Shown piece after piece: positions 47,201-59,543 of a stretch of DNA of 64,000 bases; position 1 is the first letter of the stretch; each line of letters starts with the position of its first letter. Source of the DNA: Fusarium oxysporum f. sp. lycopersici 4287 (lineage: Eukaryota; Ascomycota; Sordariomycetes; Hypocreales; Nectriaceae). Where the stretch lies: positions 3,030,743-3,094,742 of the forward strand of contig NC_030993.1 in NCBI RefSeq assembly GCF_000149955.1, given 5' to 3'. The notes beneath the pieces are model-generated. The model saw only the letters and a program-made list of their open reading frames with translations. It did no database searches and was not told the origin of the DNA. The position numbers and the translations under genes are program-made.

Positions 47201-48774
47201 CAACTATGAGTTGTGATTAAAGGCGAGCTAGGCAGCCCTAGAAAGGTCCCTTGATTCGCTGCACTGGTCAAGATCTCGGTGTCGAGCCACTCAGGGCTGC
47301 TAGAACAGGGGGAGACATTGACGGTCTTGGCGACAAGGGGCTTGAAATGGCAGACAGTGCAGATATCATCGTCGTGAAGCCAGATTTGCGGTGCGACCTC
47401 TGTATCCCCTTGATTCGCGAATAAGTGGAAATTTTGATGACCATCATTTCCTGTTTTTATTATTTGCTCGATGTCAAATGCCTGGAGAAGCTTCCTTATT
47501 CCTGGCTTGCTCAGAGAGATCACAGAGACACAGACCGACACTTCGTCACGCCAGGGGGCTTCCCGAAATCCAATTTGCGCTTAATCAAATCCCATGCGAT
47601 TTGCGTTGCACATAAGGAAACGTAAATGCCGCTTGCTATGTCTATCAACGCCGATCAGGCGTGACAGGTATGAGTTAGAATTCAAGCTTACTTTGAATAA
47701 TCTCAAACCGCCGCGCAACTTGTCTTACTTGTGCGTCACTTTGAGGCGCAATCGCAATGTAGCGAGAGCTTTGACGGAGAGGGACACGCATGCGCAGATC
47801 CGTGTCAAAGGACATTCGTCGTCCGGCTACACAGCAGCACCTTGCGTGCTCGTTTCTTGCGAAGTTGAACAGGGGATACTGCAGACAGTAGTGACGAAGT
47901 GAAGGCAATCACTGTCGGCAGATTGAAACCAAACCGGAAGCAATGGCACTGGTCGCAGCTTCTGAGGTCGAAAGAAGACCGCTGAGATATGTTGGTCTAA
48001 AACTTGACATGAGATAGCTCCGGATAGCGAACCGGGATTTTCGCATGATTGGAGGCATGTTGACCGGATAAGCGCCGTCCAATGCCCGATATCAGAGCCG
48101 CAACGGCAGGCAAAAACTGGGCTGATTTTAACAACCGCGGTGTTGCGGATGAAAGGATATGTCTGATTGCGGCTCTTGGATGTCGAAGTGACCAATCCTA
48201 GCCAAGATCCGGCACCATGGCAAGTCTCATGATTCGCATGCAAATGCAGTCGAAGTTGAGGGGAGGAAAATCAACGGGTTGTTGATCAGTTACACTCAAC
48301 TCCGGCTCCGTGGAAAATGCTGGCCGTCCTGCTCTTGATGAGAACTGCCGTCTCTCCCGAGCAACTCCAATCAACGGCTTGAGGCGCCTATCCTGGTGGA
48401 TTTTGATGCTGCCCTTGCCCTGAGTGGTAGCAGTGCAGCCGGCTACAGAGGACCGAGAAACCTATAATTAAATTTCCCAGGCTCCGTTTCATGCTCTCAG
48501 GTCCAACCTCTCCGTCGACTCAGGCGAGGCGACAGAGCGGGTACTAGTGGGTGATAGCTGGTAGCGCGGTGCTGGTATTGTCCGCTGTTGGTACCCCATA
48601 GAATCCCATTATCCTTCAATTGAGTGTCTTTAGGAGAGCATAAGTTGAATGCAATCGTGGGCTATACTCTTCGTTAGGCCATCATAACTTCCTTAAATCA
48701 TAGGCTAATTTTATCCAAAATACCTTGCCTCTTGTGGAAATCCCTGGAACATAAACCCGCGGCTCGCGTGGGGC

Positions 48775-48793
48775 TTTTTTTTTTTTTTTTTTT
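48775..48793 (+). repeat. Poly(T) tract, 19 T
   Basis: Directly visible run of 19 T following GGGGC. It is in the opposite sense to the A23 run 4.6 kb to the left. Confidence 0.8.
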
Positions 48794-51700
48794 GTCACGA
48801 TGCAGTGGTCCAGTCGGTCAGCTAAATTGGCTTTGAATGATGGCTGAAATTGGCTCAAAGGCACGCGAGCTGGCCGACATGCCGCAAGGGGTTGAAGGAG
48901 AAACTTGACATGGCATTCAGCCATTGCACCGCCAGTTGCTGACGCCAGATTCGTTCCCTTTCGAGGCCGGGCGAGACAGGGCTGGGGAGAGGCGCGGGAT
49001 TATTGACTGCTTGCGCCTTGTTCAGGAGACGGTAACCCTAATGATTTGCTGAGGGCAGAAACACGAATGCTTCATGTGGAGATTCATGATACGTGGAAGA
49101 TCGTCACAAAGGGCGAGGATTGAGCACGAGACACGAGTACTCATCATGGAATTGACCGCTGTTCCTGTTCGACTTCTCGATGATGTAACTGGATTATTTG
49201 ATGAGCTGGAAGATTATGAGTCCCGTTGTGCAGCGTCACGATCGCTTTTTGAAAAGTCTTGGCTGTAACAGGGTCACGGGCAGATGGTCGCTCTGGAATT
49301 GCATGGGGTTAAACTGAGATGACGAGACAAGATCTCAACAAATACGATTTCGACACAGAAACTTTTGGTAACAGTTTGTGACGATGTGCAAAATGCAACA
49401 ACGAGGTTGCAATAGCTCAGTTCATCACGCAAAGACGTACAAGGAAAGTTCATGATGCTTTTGCACCTATTCATGATGTTTGAAGATTTTGGCACTCAAG
49501 ACAATGCGCTTACACCAGATTTGACTGGCGGTGGAGTCGATGCAGGTGAATGATGGATGAGTGGCTGTCGCACTTGCACCGCTCACTCCAAGGGACCCCA
49601 GATGGGGAAAGAGAGGCCAGGTCAAGGTGAGTGGGCCAATGAGAGAACACGAAAAACTGGCCGAATTGCTCGCCGAGGCTTCTCAGCAGGTACGGTACAA
49701 CATTGATTTGATGGCACCTGCATTGTCATTTGATTAGCGGGAGCTTGTCTTGAAGATTCAGGAGAGCAGTTGCATCAAACGCGCACCTGCGTTTCTTCAG
49801 AAGCCAAAAGAAACATAAAAATAAACTATTATTAGGTCTCCCGCTGCTGCTGTATGGTCGAGGCGCTGCAGCTCTAGAACCCAAAAGGCAGCTGCTGTCA
49901 TCGAATGGATCAGGTACTGTAAACAAGAGGCTCAGGGCAGGGCAGGGCAAGCCAGACGAGAAAACTTTGGGATCTCCAAACTAAAGACAAAAATACTGAG
50001 GTAAATTAGCATGAGCTCCGAGGCTCTTTAATGAGTTTATTTTTTGGCATCCAATGTCAAGCCAGGGCCAGGGCAGACTCAGGAGCACTGGACCTCAGTA
50101 ATGCAATGCAGATGCAGAGACAGAACCATGGAAAATTGGGGCACTTCGGTCATCGTGAAGGGAAAGACAGTTAGCCAAGCTTTTTCCATGGCTCACCCAC
50201 GCATAATTTCCGTGTTGGCGCCTCTACTCAACCACTGATGAAATTATGGCATACCTTGAGGCTGGCCTGTGATCTGCAAGTTGAGAATTCCCGTAACCTT
50301 TGTTAGTATCTCGGGCTGTCCATCAGAAGAAATGCCTTTACTATCTGGTCTTGCACCTACGTAGTTGAAGAATTCCGCACTCTCGCCGCACCCCTAACTG
50401 GGCTGCATCTTTCTGGGTAAAAGGCGATTCAAGTCACCCACTGGGTCGCATAAGATGTGGATTTTTAGTAGATAAATCACGCACTGTGCTTATATGTACG
50501 TATTTTACTAGCCGACGGAGCAAAATGGACCAGTCAAGTTTCGTTTATCTATCCAAGGGTTCCATGGACGGGATTAATAAACCAGAGGACACTTATTGAT
50601 TGCTGATGTTCTCTTGATGAAGCAAGCAGTTGATGATCTGGATAACTCATCCATATCAATTCTCGGCCTCTTTCTCCGTATCCCGATCTCCAAAATCAAG
50701 TACCCCCACTCACACATGAACCATTTTTCTCTACCCCAACCCAGGCAGAGTAACCTGCATGTCAATCACTGCATCCAATACAGAATCAGTGAAAGTTTTT
50801 GGCGTTGTGTATCTGTACGTACACTCGATACTGTACGTGCATATCGCTTCAGCACTCTCGGACGAGAGAGAGAGTGAGAATGAGAGTATGCGCACGCCCC
50901 TCCCCATGGCCCATCCACATCCATATCCTGACCCTTGTCCATGTTCCCCACGTCGAGTTGTGGTCTGTGGTCCACCTTGAAGCTTTGCCAAAGAAAGAGT
51001 GGAGGGTTCCTTAGTTCGGTTTGGCTCTGGTGGGCTGGAGATAGACTGGTGAAGGGACCGAATTGATCGACTGCACCAAGTAAGTAATAGTGTAGCAGCT
51101 TCATAACTTGTACGGACACAAAAGACAAGCTGCGCGCTTTTTTTCTGCTCGTCTCCTTACTTCAGCTTTCCTCTCCCCTTTAACTTTTATTTAAACATCT
51201 TCTTTCCCTTATTTATATAACCTAAATGGGAAAACTTGTCGATCGTGCTGCTCTATTTGCTTCACTCTCACGGTTATAATCACCCGGCTACTACTTTTGA
51301 TGCCGCCCCCTCCTCGTCTTCATATCCTCCTACGACCAAGTCGACGTCCCATGCGGTTTCTCTAGCATCCCATTCAACAATCGTGGGAGATCATACAACG
51401 GACAACAACGTGGTTGACTACAATAGAGAACAGTCAATGTTCAATTGAAGACCGAAAAACGGACATCGAACCCCGTTTGAACCACATCGACATTCGACAA
51501 GCATTCTAGGCTTACACGGGCACGAGATCTTGATCAACTCAGTCAAAGGCCCCGGCATAATCGACCGTTGCAATCTATCAGTTGTCAACTTTTGAAAAAA
51601 GGCACCATACGCTCGAACGCAACACCTTTTTCTTGATCACGGTATTCTACAGCAACGTCGTGGCTATTCCTCTGGGCCAAAGTCTTCTGCCAAGATCGCA

Positions 51701-52097
51701 AATCTTGGATACCATTTCGCCGCAACGATTCGGTAGTGCCGTCAAGCGTTTCTCGCATTTTGCCGACGAACCAACCACAAACGCCATTCGCCCAGCGACA
51801 GAAGCACAACACAGCACTCTAGTCGCTGAACCGTCCCCATCACTCAACTGACCCCAATCCTTGGATGGTGTGTGGCTCTGACTTAAAGTTCTTGGTCCCT
51901 CGCTTCTGTTAGTGACCAGCTGCCCTCCCCCAACCGACAGCACCTGCTCTGTACTTTAGGCGCCGCCTGTACACCGAAGCTCTGTACCCCTCTATTCGAC
52001 ACCGTCGCCATTCGCCGCAAGCCCCGTCCGAGATAAAACAGCAGAAGCGCCCTCAAGGCTCAATCTCGCTATTTCTCAGCACCCGACTTCCAAAAAG

Positions 52098-55000
52098 ATG
52101 GGCATTATGGCGGCACTCTCGGCCCCAAGGGCCATGGTAGCACCCCACCAGCACCAACCACAGGGACCCTCCACCCTCGTCACAGGTATGGACATACAAT
52201 TCTCTTACTGTTGCCTGTCTCTGTAATCAACTGTTTCTCCTTGATTTGCCTCTTTCTACCCTCACCCAAACCCATCTGGGCAAGCATTGCCCATCCATTC
52301 GCCCGTTTCAAGTCAAGCCTATTCCTGTTTCTATTCCCCCTCGTGTTCATGTCTTGGGTTTCTCTTTGATGAGCAGCAACTCATTTCATTTCACTTGGTT
52401 GTTTCTCCGCTTTTGTCTTCTCACATTCATTTCGTCATTCCCACGTCCACCGGAAGCGAGAAGTCTCTCCATCTCCGTGGACCCTGCGCCGCGGACCAAG
52501 CTGCAAGTTGCGTAGTGACGCGATAAACGTGGGACCTGCAACTGAAGCTAGACTTGGCTGAATCAAATCGGCTTCGGGCGACGGCTTTTGTAAGTGGGCT
52601 TGCACTTTTCACTTTGTTATTTGCTGAGAAAGCAAATGCAAAAAAAGAACAAAGTAAACAGCGGCAATTGGATGGATGCAACCAGAAGGTTGGGCTCTCC
52701 GGACATTCGCCATTTGTTTATTTCCATCACCATTTCCCCATTATAATTCCGTTAATGTCACTGTCACTATCACTGTCACTTCCCTTCGCTGTGCCTTGTT
52801 GGGCTGAGCCTAGACTTTACAAATTCATGACATTTGCTGAGCCTTGGCACACTTTGGGGGTCTCGATCCAGTTTATTTATTTTACTGCATGATCACTCGT
52901 TCTCGTTCCCTCTTACTCACAACTCACGTTCCATTCTATTTCTGCCTCATGCACCCCCCGGGTTGATCCCTAGTTCCCCTAGGCTTGTCCCATGTCAACC
53001 CGAACCCTGCAACTGCAACTTCTCCAACATCAAGATCAAGTCATCCCTGCCTGCTGACGTCTTTTTGCTTGCTCCCGCTATAGATAAAAGTACCTCACCC
53101 TCTACCTTTCGCCCAAACCAGTTCCAGTCCCTATCGTCGCCTCGCGAATATAGTACCGACCTTACTGAATCAATTGTCCTAGAAGAAGGTGGTGAATCTG
53201 GAAGCGAATCCGCCGTTGAACCCGTTACACCTGTTAGTGGTCGCCAGTCCCAGGACTTCACCCTTCAGAGCCAGGACCTGCAGGACCTCCAAAATCTGCA
53301 GTCTTACCAGACGGCTTCAGCCACATCTTCAGGAGTTGTACCTATCGCGATCCCCAACTCGGGCAACCCCAACAAAGGAACATATATATCACAATCCGTA
53401 AATAACAGCCGGCCTCCTACTACCTACGAACCAAGTACTCCAAGAGCAACAGAACCTGAGTCAGGCAGTTCTCTCACCCGTCAGTCAACCCGAGGTTCCA
53501 TCTCCACCTCGAGTTTCAAGCGCACCATGTCGAGCTTCTTCCGCCGATCAAATTCCCACGTCAAGAACGATTATACACCTTCGGAATCTGCAACACCCTC
53601 CGTCGTGTCCGCACCAACGGAGCCTCAAACAAATGGCCAACCACGTGCTGCAGCTCGCCGTCGTTTCTCCATGAACCGCTCTTCTGCAACTACTCGTTCC
53701 AACTCACCCCCTTCGCCTAGCGACAATGGATTGGAAATGGCTCCCGCACACCGTGAACGTGCCTCTGACAAGTCTCTTCCCAGTCAAGGAGACTTCAAGA
53801 AGAACCGTGCATCGACTGGTCTGACTCTGCGTGGCCGAGCTATTAACTTCGTTGGCGCTCATAACACCAGCCGAGGAACCGGGCACAAGCGTCCTGAATT
53901 CACCCGCAGAGCTAGCAGCTATGACGGTAGTCGACCCAGTACCCCTCTCCCACCTCCCGCGGAAGGCGACGAAACAATGTACCCACCTGAACGAAGTGTC
54001 TGGCCTCTTCCTCCTGACTCCGGTACTGGTGCCAAGGCTCGACGAATGAGTTTGAGCCTCCCTGATGATTTCGCCGTGGACGTAGCTGAGCTACAGAATG
54101 AATTCGAATACCAGCGCAAATTCCTCGGTCGTCATGGCAAGCATCTTGGCAAGGGAGCGGCTTCTAAGGTTACCCTTATGATGCGAAAAGGCTACCCAGA
54201 AGAGCTCTACGCCGTGAAGGAGTTCCGCGGCAAATCGCACCGAGAAAGCCAACAGGATTACGAGAACAAGATCAAGTCAGAATTCAGCATTGCGAAGAGC
54301 TTGCACCACCCCAATATTGTCGAGACTTTCCGCCTATGTACCGATCACGGGCGATGGAACCATGTTATGGAATACTGCTCGGAAGGTGATCTTTTCAGCT
54401 TGGTCTCCAAGGGTCATCTCAAGGGCGATGACCGCAAGAAGGACCGCATTTGTCTCTTCAAGCAGCTTATTCAAGGTGTCCATTACTTGCATGCCAATGG
54501 CATTGCCCATCGTGACATCAAGCTTGAGAACCTTCTGATCACCAAGGACAGTAAGCTCAAGATTACCGATTTTGGTGTATCGGAAGTTTTCTGTGGTACT
54601 CACCCCGGTCTTCGTGAAGCTGGTGGACAATGCGGCCGTAACATGAGCGGCGAGATCCGCCTTTGCTCGCCTGGTATCTGTGGAAGTGAGCCCTACATCG
54701 CCCCCGAGGTCCTCGCCAAGAAGGAAAACTACGACCCCCGAGCACTCGATGTGTGGAGTTCTGCGATTGTCATGATTTATCTCACTTTTGGTGGCGCCAT
54801 CTGGTCCCGCGCTGTCCCAGGAGAGCTCCATTATGATAAGCTTGTCAAGGGCTGGGAAACATGGTATGGGAAGCATCCAGAGTCCGACGCCACTATCTCT
54901 GATACGGATTACCCCAAATGCTACGCCCTCGACGTGGGCATGTCCCCACCTGCTCTCCGTCGTCTTGTGCTACAGATGTTGAACCCTGATCCGCAAAAGC

Positions 55001-55215
55001 GTATCAGCATCGAGGACGTCATCCACAACCGCTGGCTGAAGAACGTCGAGTGCTGCCAGCTGGAATCCTACGATGACCCCGCTCTTCTCATCGATGCGAC
55101 CAAGAAGGACAACACAGCCAACGGCAACAAAAAGATCTTTTGCCACAACCATCTACCCCCGAAGGGCACTGGCTCCCACTCATTGGGCAAGATGCCAGGC
55201 CAGCCGGGCTACTAG
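52098..55215 (+). CDS. HAL4/SAT4-type serine/threonine protein kinase, long first intron
   Basis: Member of the fungal HAL4/HAL5 group, which in yeast stabilises potassium transporters (Trk) and gives salt tolerance. Two exons: 52098-52185 (MGIMAALSAPRAMVAPHQHQ...) and 53084-55215, joined as ACA-G plus AT into TDKSTSPSTFRP; 739 residues. The intron has GTATGG, a TGCTGAC branch and CTATAG, but is 898 nt long. The N-terminal half is disordered and Ser-rich (TSSFKRTMSSFFRRSNS). The kinase domain covers about 372-680: Gly loop GKGAASKV, lysine in YAVKEFRGK, catalytic loop HRDIKLENLL, DFG, GSEPYIAPE, and DVWSSAIVMIYL. The end, HNHLPPKGTGSHSLGKMPG, is compact. An in-frame Met inside the intron (52834) would give a noncanonical N-terminus and I do not favour it. 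Confidence 0.92.
52186..53083 (+). other. Long intron of the HAL4-type kinase gene
   Basis: 898 nt between GTATGG and CTATAG, versus about 50 nt for other introns in the window. It is pyrimidine-rich with no supported gene inside. It could instead include an alternative promoter or untranslated exons. Confidence 0.6.
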
Positions 55216-58097
55216 ACGACTTAATGACTGATGGAACGACATTTGAAATGTCCTACAAACACTAAACAACCATTTCTTTGATAATAAGAGCAACATTGGA
55301 TTGTGCGCCTATAACTTTTGCATTCACCTATATTGGCGTTGGGGTCAAGCTGGCCATGGATGATGGCCTAGGCCTGCATGGTTTGGAGTTGGTGAATTTC
55401 TGTCGCTTCTTTTCTTTTACACTCCAACCTGTACATAGTATACAACATTTTCCCTGTTGCCGTCGGATGACGACGCACTACAGCCGACGAGGATGGGGGA
55501 TGTCTTACAAGCAAAGCAGACTTAATACCCCCGAAGAAACAGTCTCTTGCTCTTTTGAAATCTAGTAGATAATGGATATTTAACATGCCATTGGTCTACA
55601 GATGGGACAGAAAAGCCTGGCAGAAGGATGACCATGGGGGTTTATCAATTCGCCCGTTTATTCTTTTCTACGTGTTTTTGGATTCAAAGATGTGCGCGAC
55701 CCCCTTGAAGATTGTTTATTCTTACAAGTATCACTTACATATACGCACGTATGTATATACATGGGCTTGCTGCTCTGGTGCTCTGGTGCCATTGCTACCA
55801 GTCTTTTCTGCGAACTAGCACAATAGACTTGGGTTCCTTGTTTATTCAATCATTATTTACTCCAGCCTCGGTTCGTCTTGAGTATCCACAAAAGAAGGGC
55901 CGTTTTCGGGACCACTTGGTGTTGTGGCCGCGATATTTGACGTCTTCATCAGGTGCTTTGACCTTTCAGAGATAGCGGTTATCAATCGCCTGACGATTGA
56001 GTAAGAGCATTATCTAGATTTACAAGGATTGAAGCGAGATCTAATTTACTAGAAGGATGATGGAAGCATTCCACTTGTTGGTATCGTAGCACGTTATATC
56101 ACATGTCGTTACTGCAAGAATGGTGTTTATTTACCTGAATGTCTATTCACCCGGCATTTTGGGACAGATGAACACACACTCCTCTGTGGCGTGTACGGAT
56201 GCGCCGATGCTGCGGGCTGGGAGTTTTCGGTGTTACATATCCAGAAGCGACAGAAAGCATCCCACGCGATATGCACGCATGTCTCACCACGACGATGTTT
56301 ATACTGTATCAGCCATAACCAAAGCGAAGTCGGAATGAGCGATATATTGGCTTGGATATAATGCTGGAGCGGTCTCACCGCTGATCAATAGTAGCAGTGA
56401 AAGTGGAAATGTCACAGGATCTCATTGGACTTGGACACAAAAGTGAGGCTTTGCGATGACGCTGAGCACTGGATGGAAATTATGATGCATTAGGACATGT
56501 GAATGTGAATGAGAGAAGGGCGTGACGCTGATACACCCTCACGATATCTCTCACCGGTCGTCGTGGGTTTCCACTGAGTTTCACTGGTGTTGGGTGTCCG
56601 TTCCGGGTACCTGGCTAAGGCTGAAGTTGTCATCAACACGAAGGTTCTGGACAAGGTTGAGACACAGTGTCAACCCCCCACGTGGTCAAGAGGATTTGAC
56701 GGAACAGAGAGAGTCTCACGGCCAGTTTCTGGCTCACAAGCTCTGGCTTCAGATCACATTACTCCCTCTGGAGTGGTTTAACATGCATGATCCGCGTGAC
56801 CGGTCGTGCTTAACACTTACTCCGGTTCACAACTAATGCAGCATCGCGGAAATAACGTGCCGAGCGAAACATGACAAGAACTGAGGCTGATCAAGCGCGA
56901 CTACCGCGCTGCACGAGAGAGAAATGGCACACCGAAAGAAGCCTCCTCGGATATCGGTGCCGAGAGGTAGGAGGGCTGATTCGTGCCCGCATTGGAGATT
57001 TCGTGGGGGTGGAGGTGTTTCTCTCTCTTTTGTTTGTGTTGCCCACGGAGAAGTTGTGATTATTGGGACATCGGAGAATGGAAGTGTCTTCCCCAGATGT
57101 AACACGAGAATCCTGGGGAAAGAGGCTGGCTGAGGGATGGGGGGAGTGAGAATAGATACAGAGTTTTGTGAAGGGTCCAAGTCAAGGTTTGAGCGCTACC
57201 TACCTACTTACATAGACTCTTGGTGGACTGTTACTTTGCAAAGCCTGAGCTTGATGGCGGGGAAGAAGAATAAACTTGCCGTGCCGTCAATCGTAGGAAT
57301 GCGAAAATGATAGCGCTCACTTATGTGTAAGCTTAAAATGGAATGATACCTGATATACTTTTTTAATATGGACTTCCCTTGTTCATGGGTACTTTCGGCA
57401 GCCAAGAGCTTTCAAGTGCCGATATGGACGGCATTTAATATGGAGCACGGCCGACGGTGGGTCCGCTTCGTCCCGGAGCTAGTGGAGGTAAACTGTCCTC
57501 TGTCCGAGGAGTTCCGCTCGTCGGAGATTCGTCCAAAGATGATCTAGGAACTTTCTAACAAATCATCAACATACAGTAAATAAGTTTTTATCTCGTCTCA
57601 AGATATATCCACCATCTGCCCCGTGTTCTATTCTTGAAACTATCGTCGAAATATCGGAAGTCCGCTACAACCCGGCTCCGGTTCCTTAATTAAACCTTAT
57701 TAGGATCTAAGCTTATTGCGCCCAGTTAAAGTTTCTCTGGCTTCTGGAAAACGTTTCAGATACACCGTCAACTGTCCAGATAAATAATTCCTCCAATGGC
57801 AGATATAAATTTACGGGTGGAATAACCTACTCTCATTCCCAAAGTGGGATGTCCTGTTCAACTGCCGCGTACACAAGATTACAAACATGGCCTGAAACGG
57901 AGCACCTACCGAATTACCCGATCTGAAAAAGGTTCTTGTCAAGATGTATATTAAGACGCTGTTGCATCGTAATATGCCTGGTTCTGTAGCATTTTGTCTT
58001 CGAGTTACTACTGGCTAGTATCCATTCATTTCTTTGTATTTCATTCATTCATTCATTCATTCATTCATCAATCCTATATATCGTTCCCTCGTTCACC
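55216..58097. other. Intergenic 2.9 kb before the GH131 gene
   Basis: Kinase 3' region, then sequence without a supported gene. The stretch from about 57360 to 57970 is AT-richer and leads into the GH131 promoter. An ATTC tetranucleotide repeat lies just upstream of the GH131 start. Confidence 0.5.
58041..58068. repeat. ATTC tetranucleotide microsatellite
   Basis: About seven consecutive TCAT/ATTC units, directly visible, 30 bp upstream of the GH131 start codon and probably inside its 5' UTR. Confidence 0.85.
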
Positions 58098-59083
58098 ATG
58101 CGTACCGCTGCATTCATCACTCTTCTGGCCTCCGTGGTCTCTGCCACTCCCTTCGGCCAACGCTCTCAGGTTCTTGCCAGAGCAAGCGAGACTTGCCCCG
58201 TCGTCTTCGATGGCCGGGTCCCTGCCAATGCATCTCTGACCGACTTCGACACGGCGAATGGCGGCGGCTGGAACCCTTACAACCCCGGCTTCGTCAAGGG
58301 AAACAACATCTCCTGGTCCGAGATTCTTCAGCTTCCCAAGACCAAGACTAAGTCGCGCTTCGATATTGAGGCTGGTACTATCCCTCTTGAGGTCACTATC
58401 AGCGACAAGAGTATCTTCATGAAGCAGCTTGGCTTCAGACGCGCTGGTCTGCAGTTCAACAAGGATAGCAATGAGGGCAGCCCTGGATCTAAGGGCGTCA
58501 AGACTCTGCACTTTAGCATTATGCAGGATGACAAGCGCCCTCTCAACCTTAGCCATGAGTACCTGGTGACTATACCTGGAATCACAATTGACGTTGTTGA
58601 TGCTAACAAGGATAGAACGTTTGGCACGAGAAGGCCGATTTCTCTGGTAACCAGTTCCAGTTCCAGGCTGGTCAACTCATCGGACAGAACGGCACTGCTG
58701 CTACCTGGAAGCTTCTCGACCAGGACTTCAAGCTTCTCTGGGAGACTCCTATGCTCAAGAAGGTGTGGCAGAACTTTGCCATCACTCTCAACTACGAGAA
58801 GAAGTAAGTCCCCTACCAGCAACGCAGCACGAAGAGCGTAGCTAACAATCGCAGCACCATCCAAGCCTACTACTCCAAGGGATGCAAGCCTCTCAAGGTC
58901 GCCACTCAGCCCATCGCCCGCAATTTGACTGGCCAGGGACAGTTCCAGATTGGTATCCTCAAGAAGCCCACTGGTACCGATGATGTTGCCAACTCTGGAT
59001 TCCAGGAGGCCAACTTGAACGAGGGACTTATTTACGGTGGTATCTTCCTTGAGGACAGCGCAGATGGATGTGTTTCTCTCTAA
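58098..59083 (+). CDS. Secreted glycoside hydrolase family 131 beta-glucanase
   Basis: Fungal enzyme family acting on beta-1,3-, 1,4- and 1,6-glucans, so a role in plant-wall breakdown or wall remodelling outside the cell. Three exons: 58098-58565, 58616-58803 and 58855-59083; introns are GTGACT...GCTAAC...GATAG (50 nt) and GTAAGT...GCTAAC...CGCAG (51 nt). 294 residues. The signal peptide MRTAAFITLLASVVSATP is followed by the GH131 start CPVVFDGRVPANASLTDFD and NPYNPGFVKGNNISW. Typical later blocks are FRRAGLQFNKDSNEG, TLHFSIMQDDKRPLNLSHEY, VWHEKADFSGNQFQFQAGQL, and the end EGLIYGGIFLEDSADGCVSL. There is no cellulose-binding module or GPI signal. N-glycosylation sequons (NAS, NIS, NLS, NLT) are present. 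Confidence 0.93.
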
Positions 59084-59543
59084 GTTCTCGCTTGAGATGG
59101 ATGCTGCAGATGTTGTATAATAATAATGGTCTAGTTCTAGACTACACGGCATTAAGTACCTATCGCTTCAAGGGGAATATATCAACATACCTTGTGCTGT
59201 TTTAAATGTCTATTGTGGTGCATGATGTATACTCCTTAGCTGTGCCCAAGCTGTCGCTGTGGGTTCTTTATGACCGCCATCGACATCTTTGAATTAACGA
59301 GCTTGTTTGCGCATAACCGCACCGGAAAATAACCAGTAACTAGTGCTGCATATATAAGCAGTATTTGTTTCGAGCGAGTAAAATAAGACCTTCTGCAAAA
59401 ATGGCACGCATGGTTGGTAGCCGTAAAATGGTCTTATCCGTGAAAACCATGTCACGTGTTACCTTTAGCTCTGCTCTATGCACCGTTTCCAACTATCGCC
59501 ATTAAATTCAAACGCGACGAGGTCTTGCTCAGCTCCCTCGAAA
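59084..59543. promoter_or_regulatory. GH131 3' region and upstream region of the SANT-like gene
   Basis: About 460 bp. An E-box in the form TCACGTG lies at 59452-59458, about 90 bp before the next start codon. Confidence 0.4.

Larger units (their letters stand above)
41851..52097. other. Gene-poor region of about 10 kb
   Basis: No protein gene can be supported on either strand; ORFs stay below about 140 codons and have Ser/Arg/Cys/His-heavy composition without domains or signal peptides followed by plausible bodies. An A23 run is at 44178-44200 and a T19 run at 48775-48793. GA-rich stretches occur at about 45271-45283 and 50860-50885. The last 1 kb (about 51120-52097) is CT-rich and looks like the promoter and leader of the kinase gene. 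I saw no tRNA-like B box with pairing arms. Confidence 0.5.

Noticed and set aside
47158..47541. 127-codon minus-strand ORF in the 10 kb spacer
   Set aside because: No domain, signal or neighbouring exon; length is within what chance gives in this window.
58328..59152. 274-codon minus-strand ORF
   Set aside because: Antisense to the GH131 exons, whose signal peptide, introns and family blocks fit perfectly.
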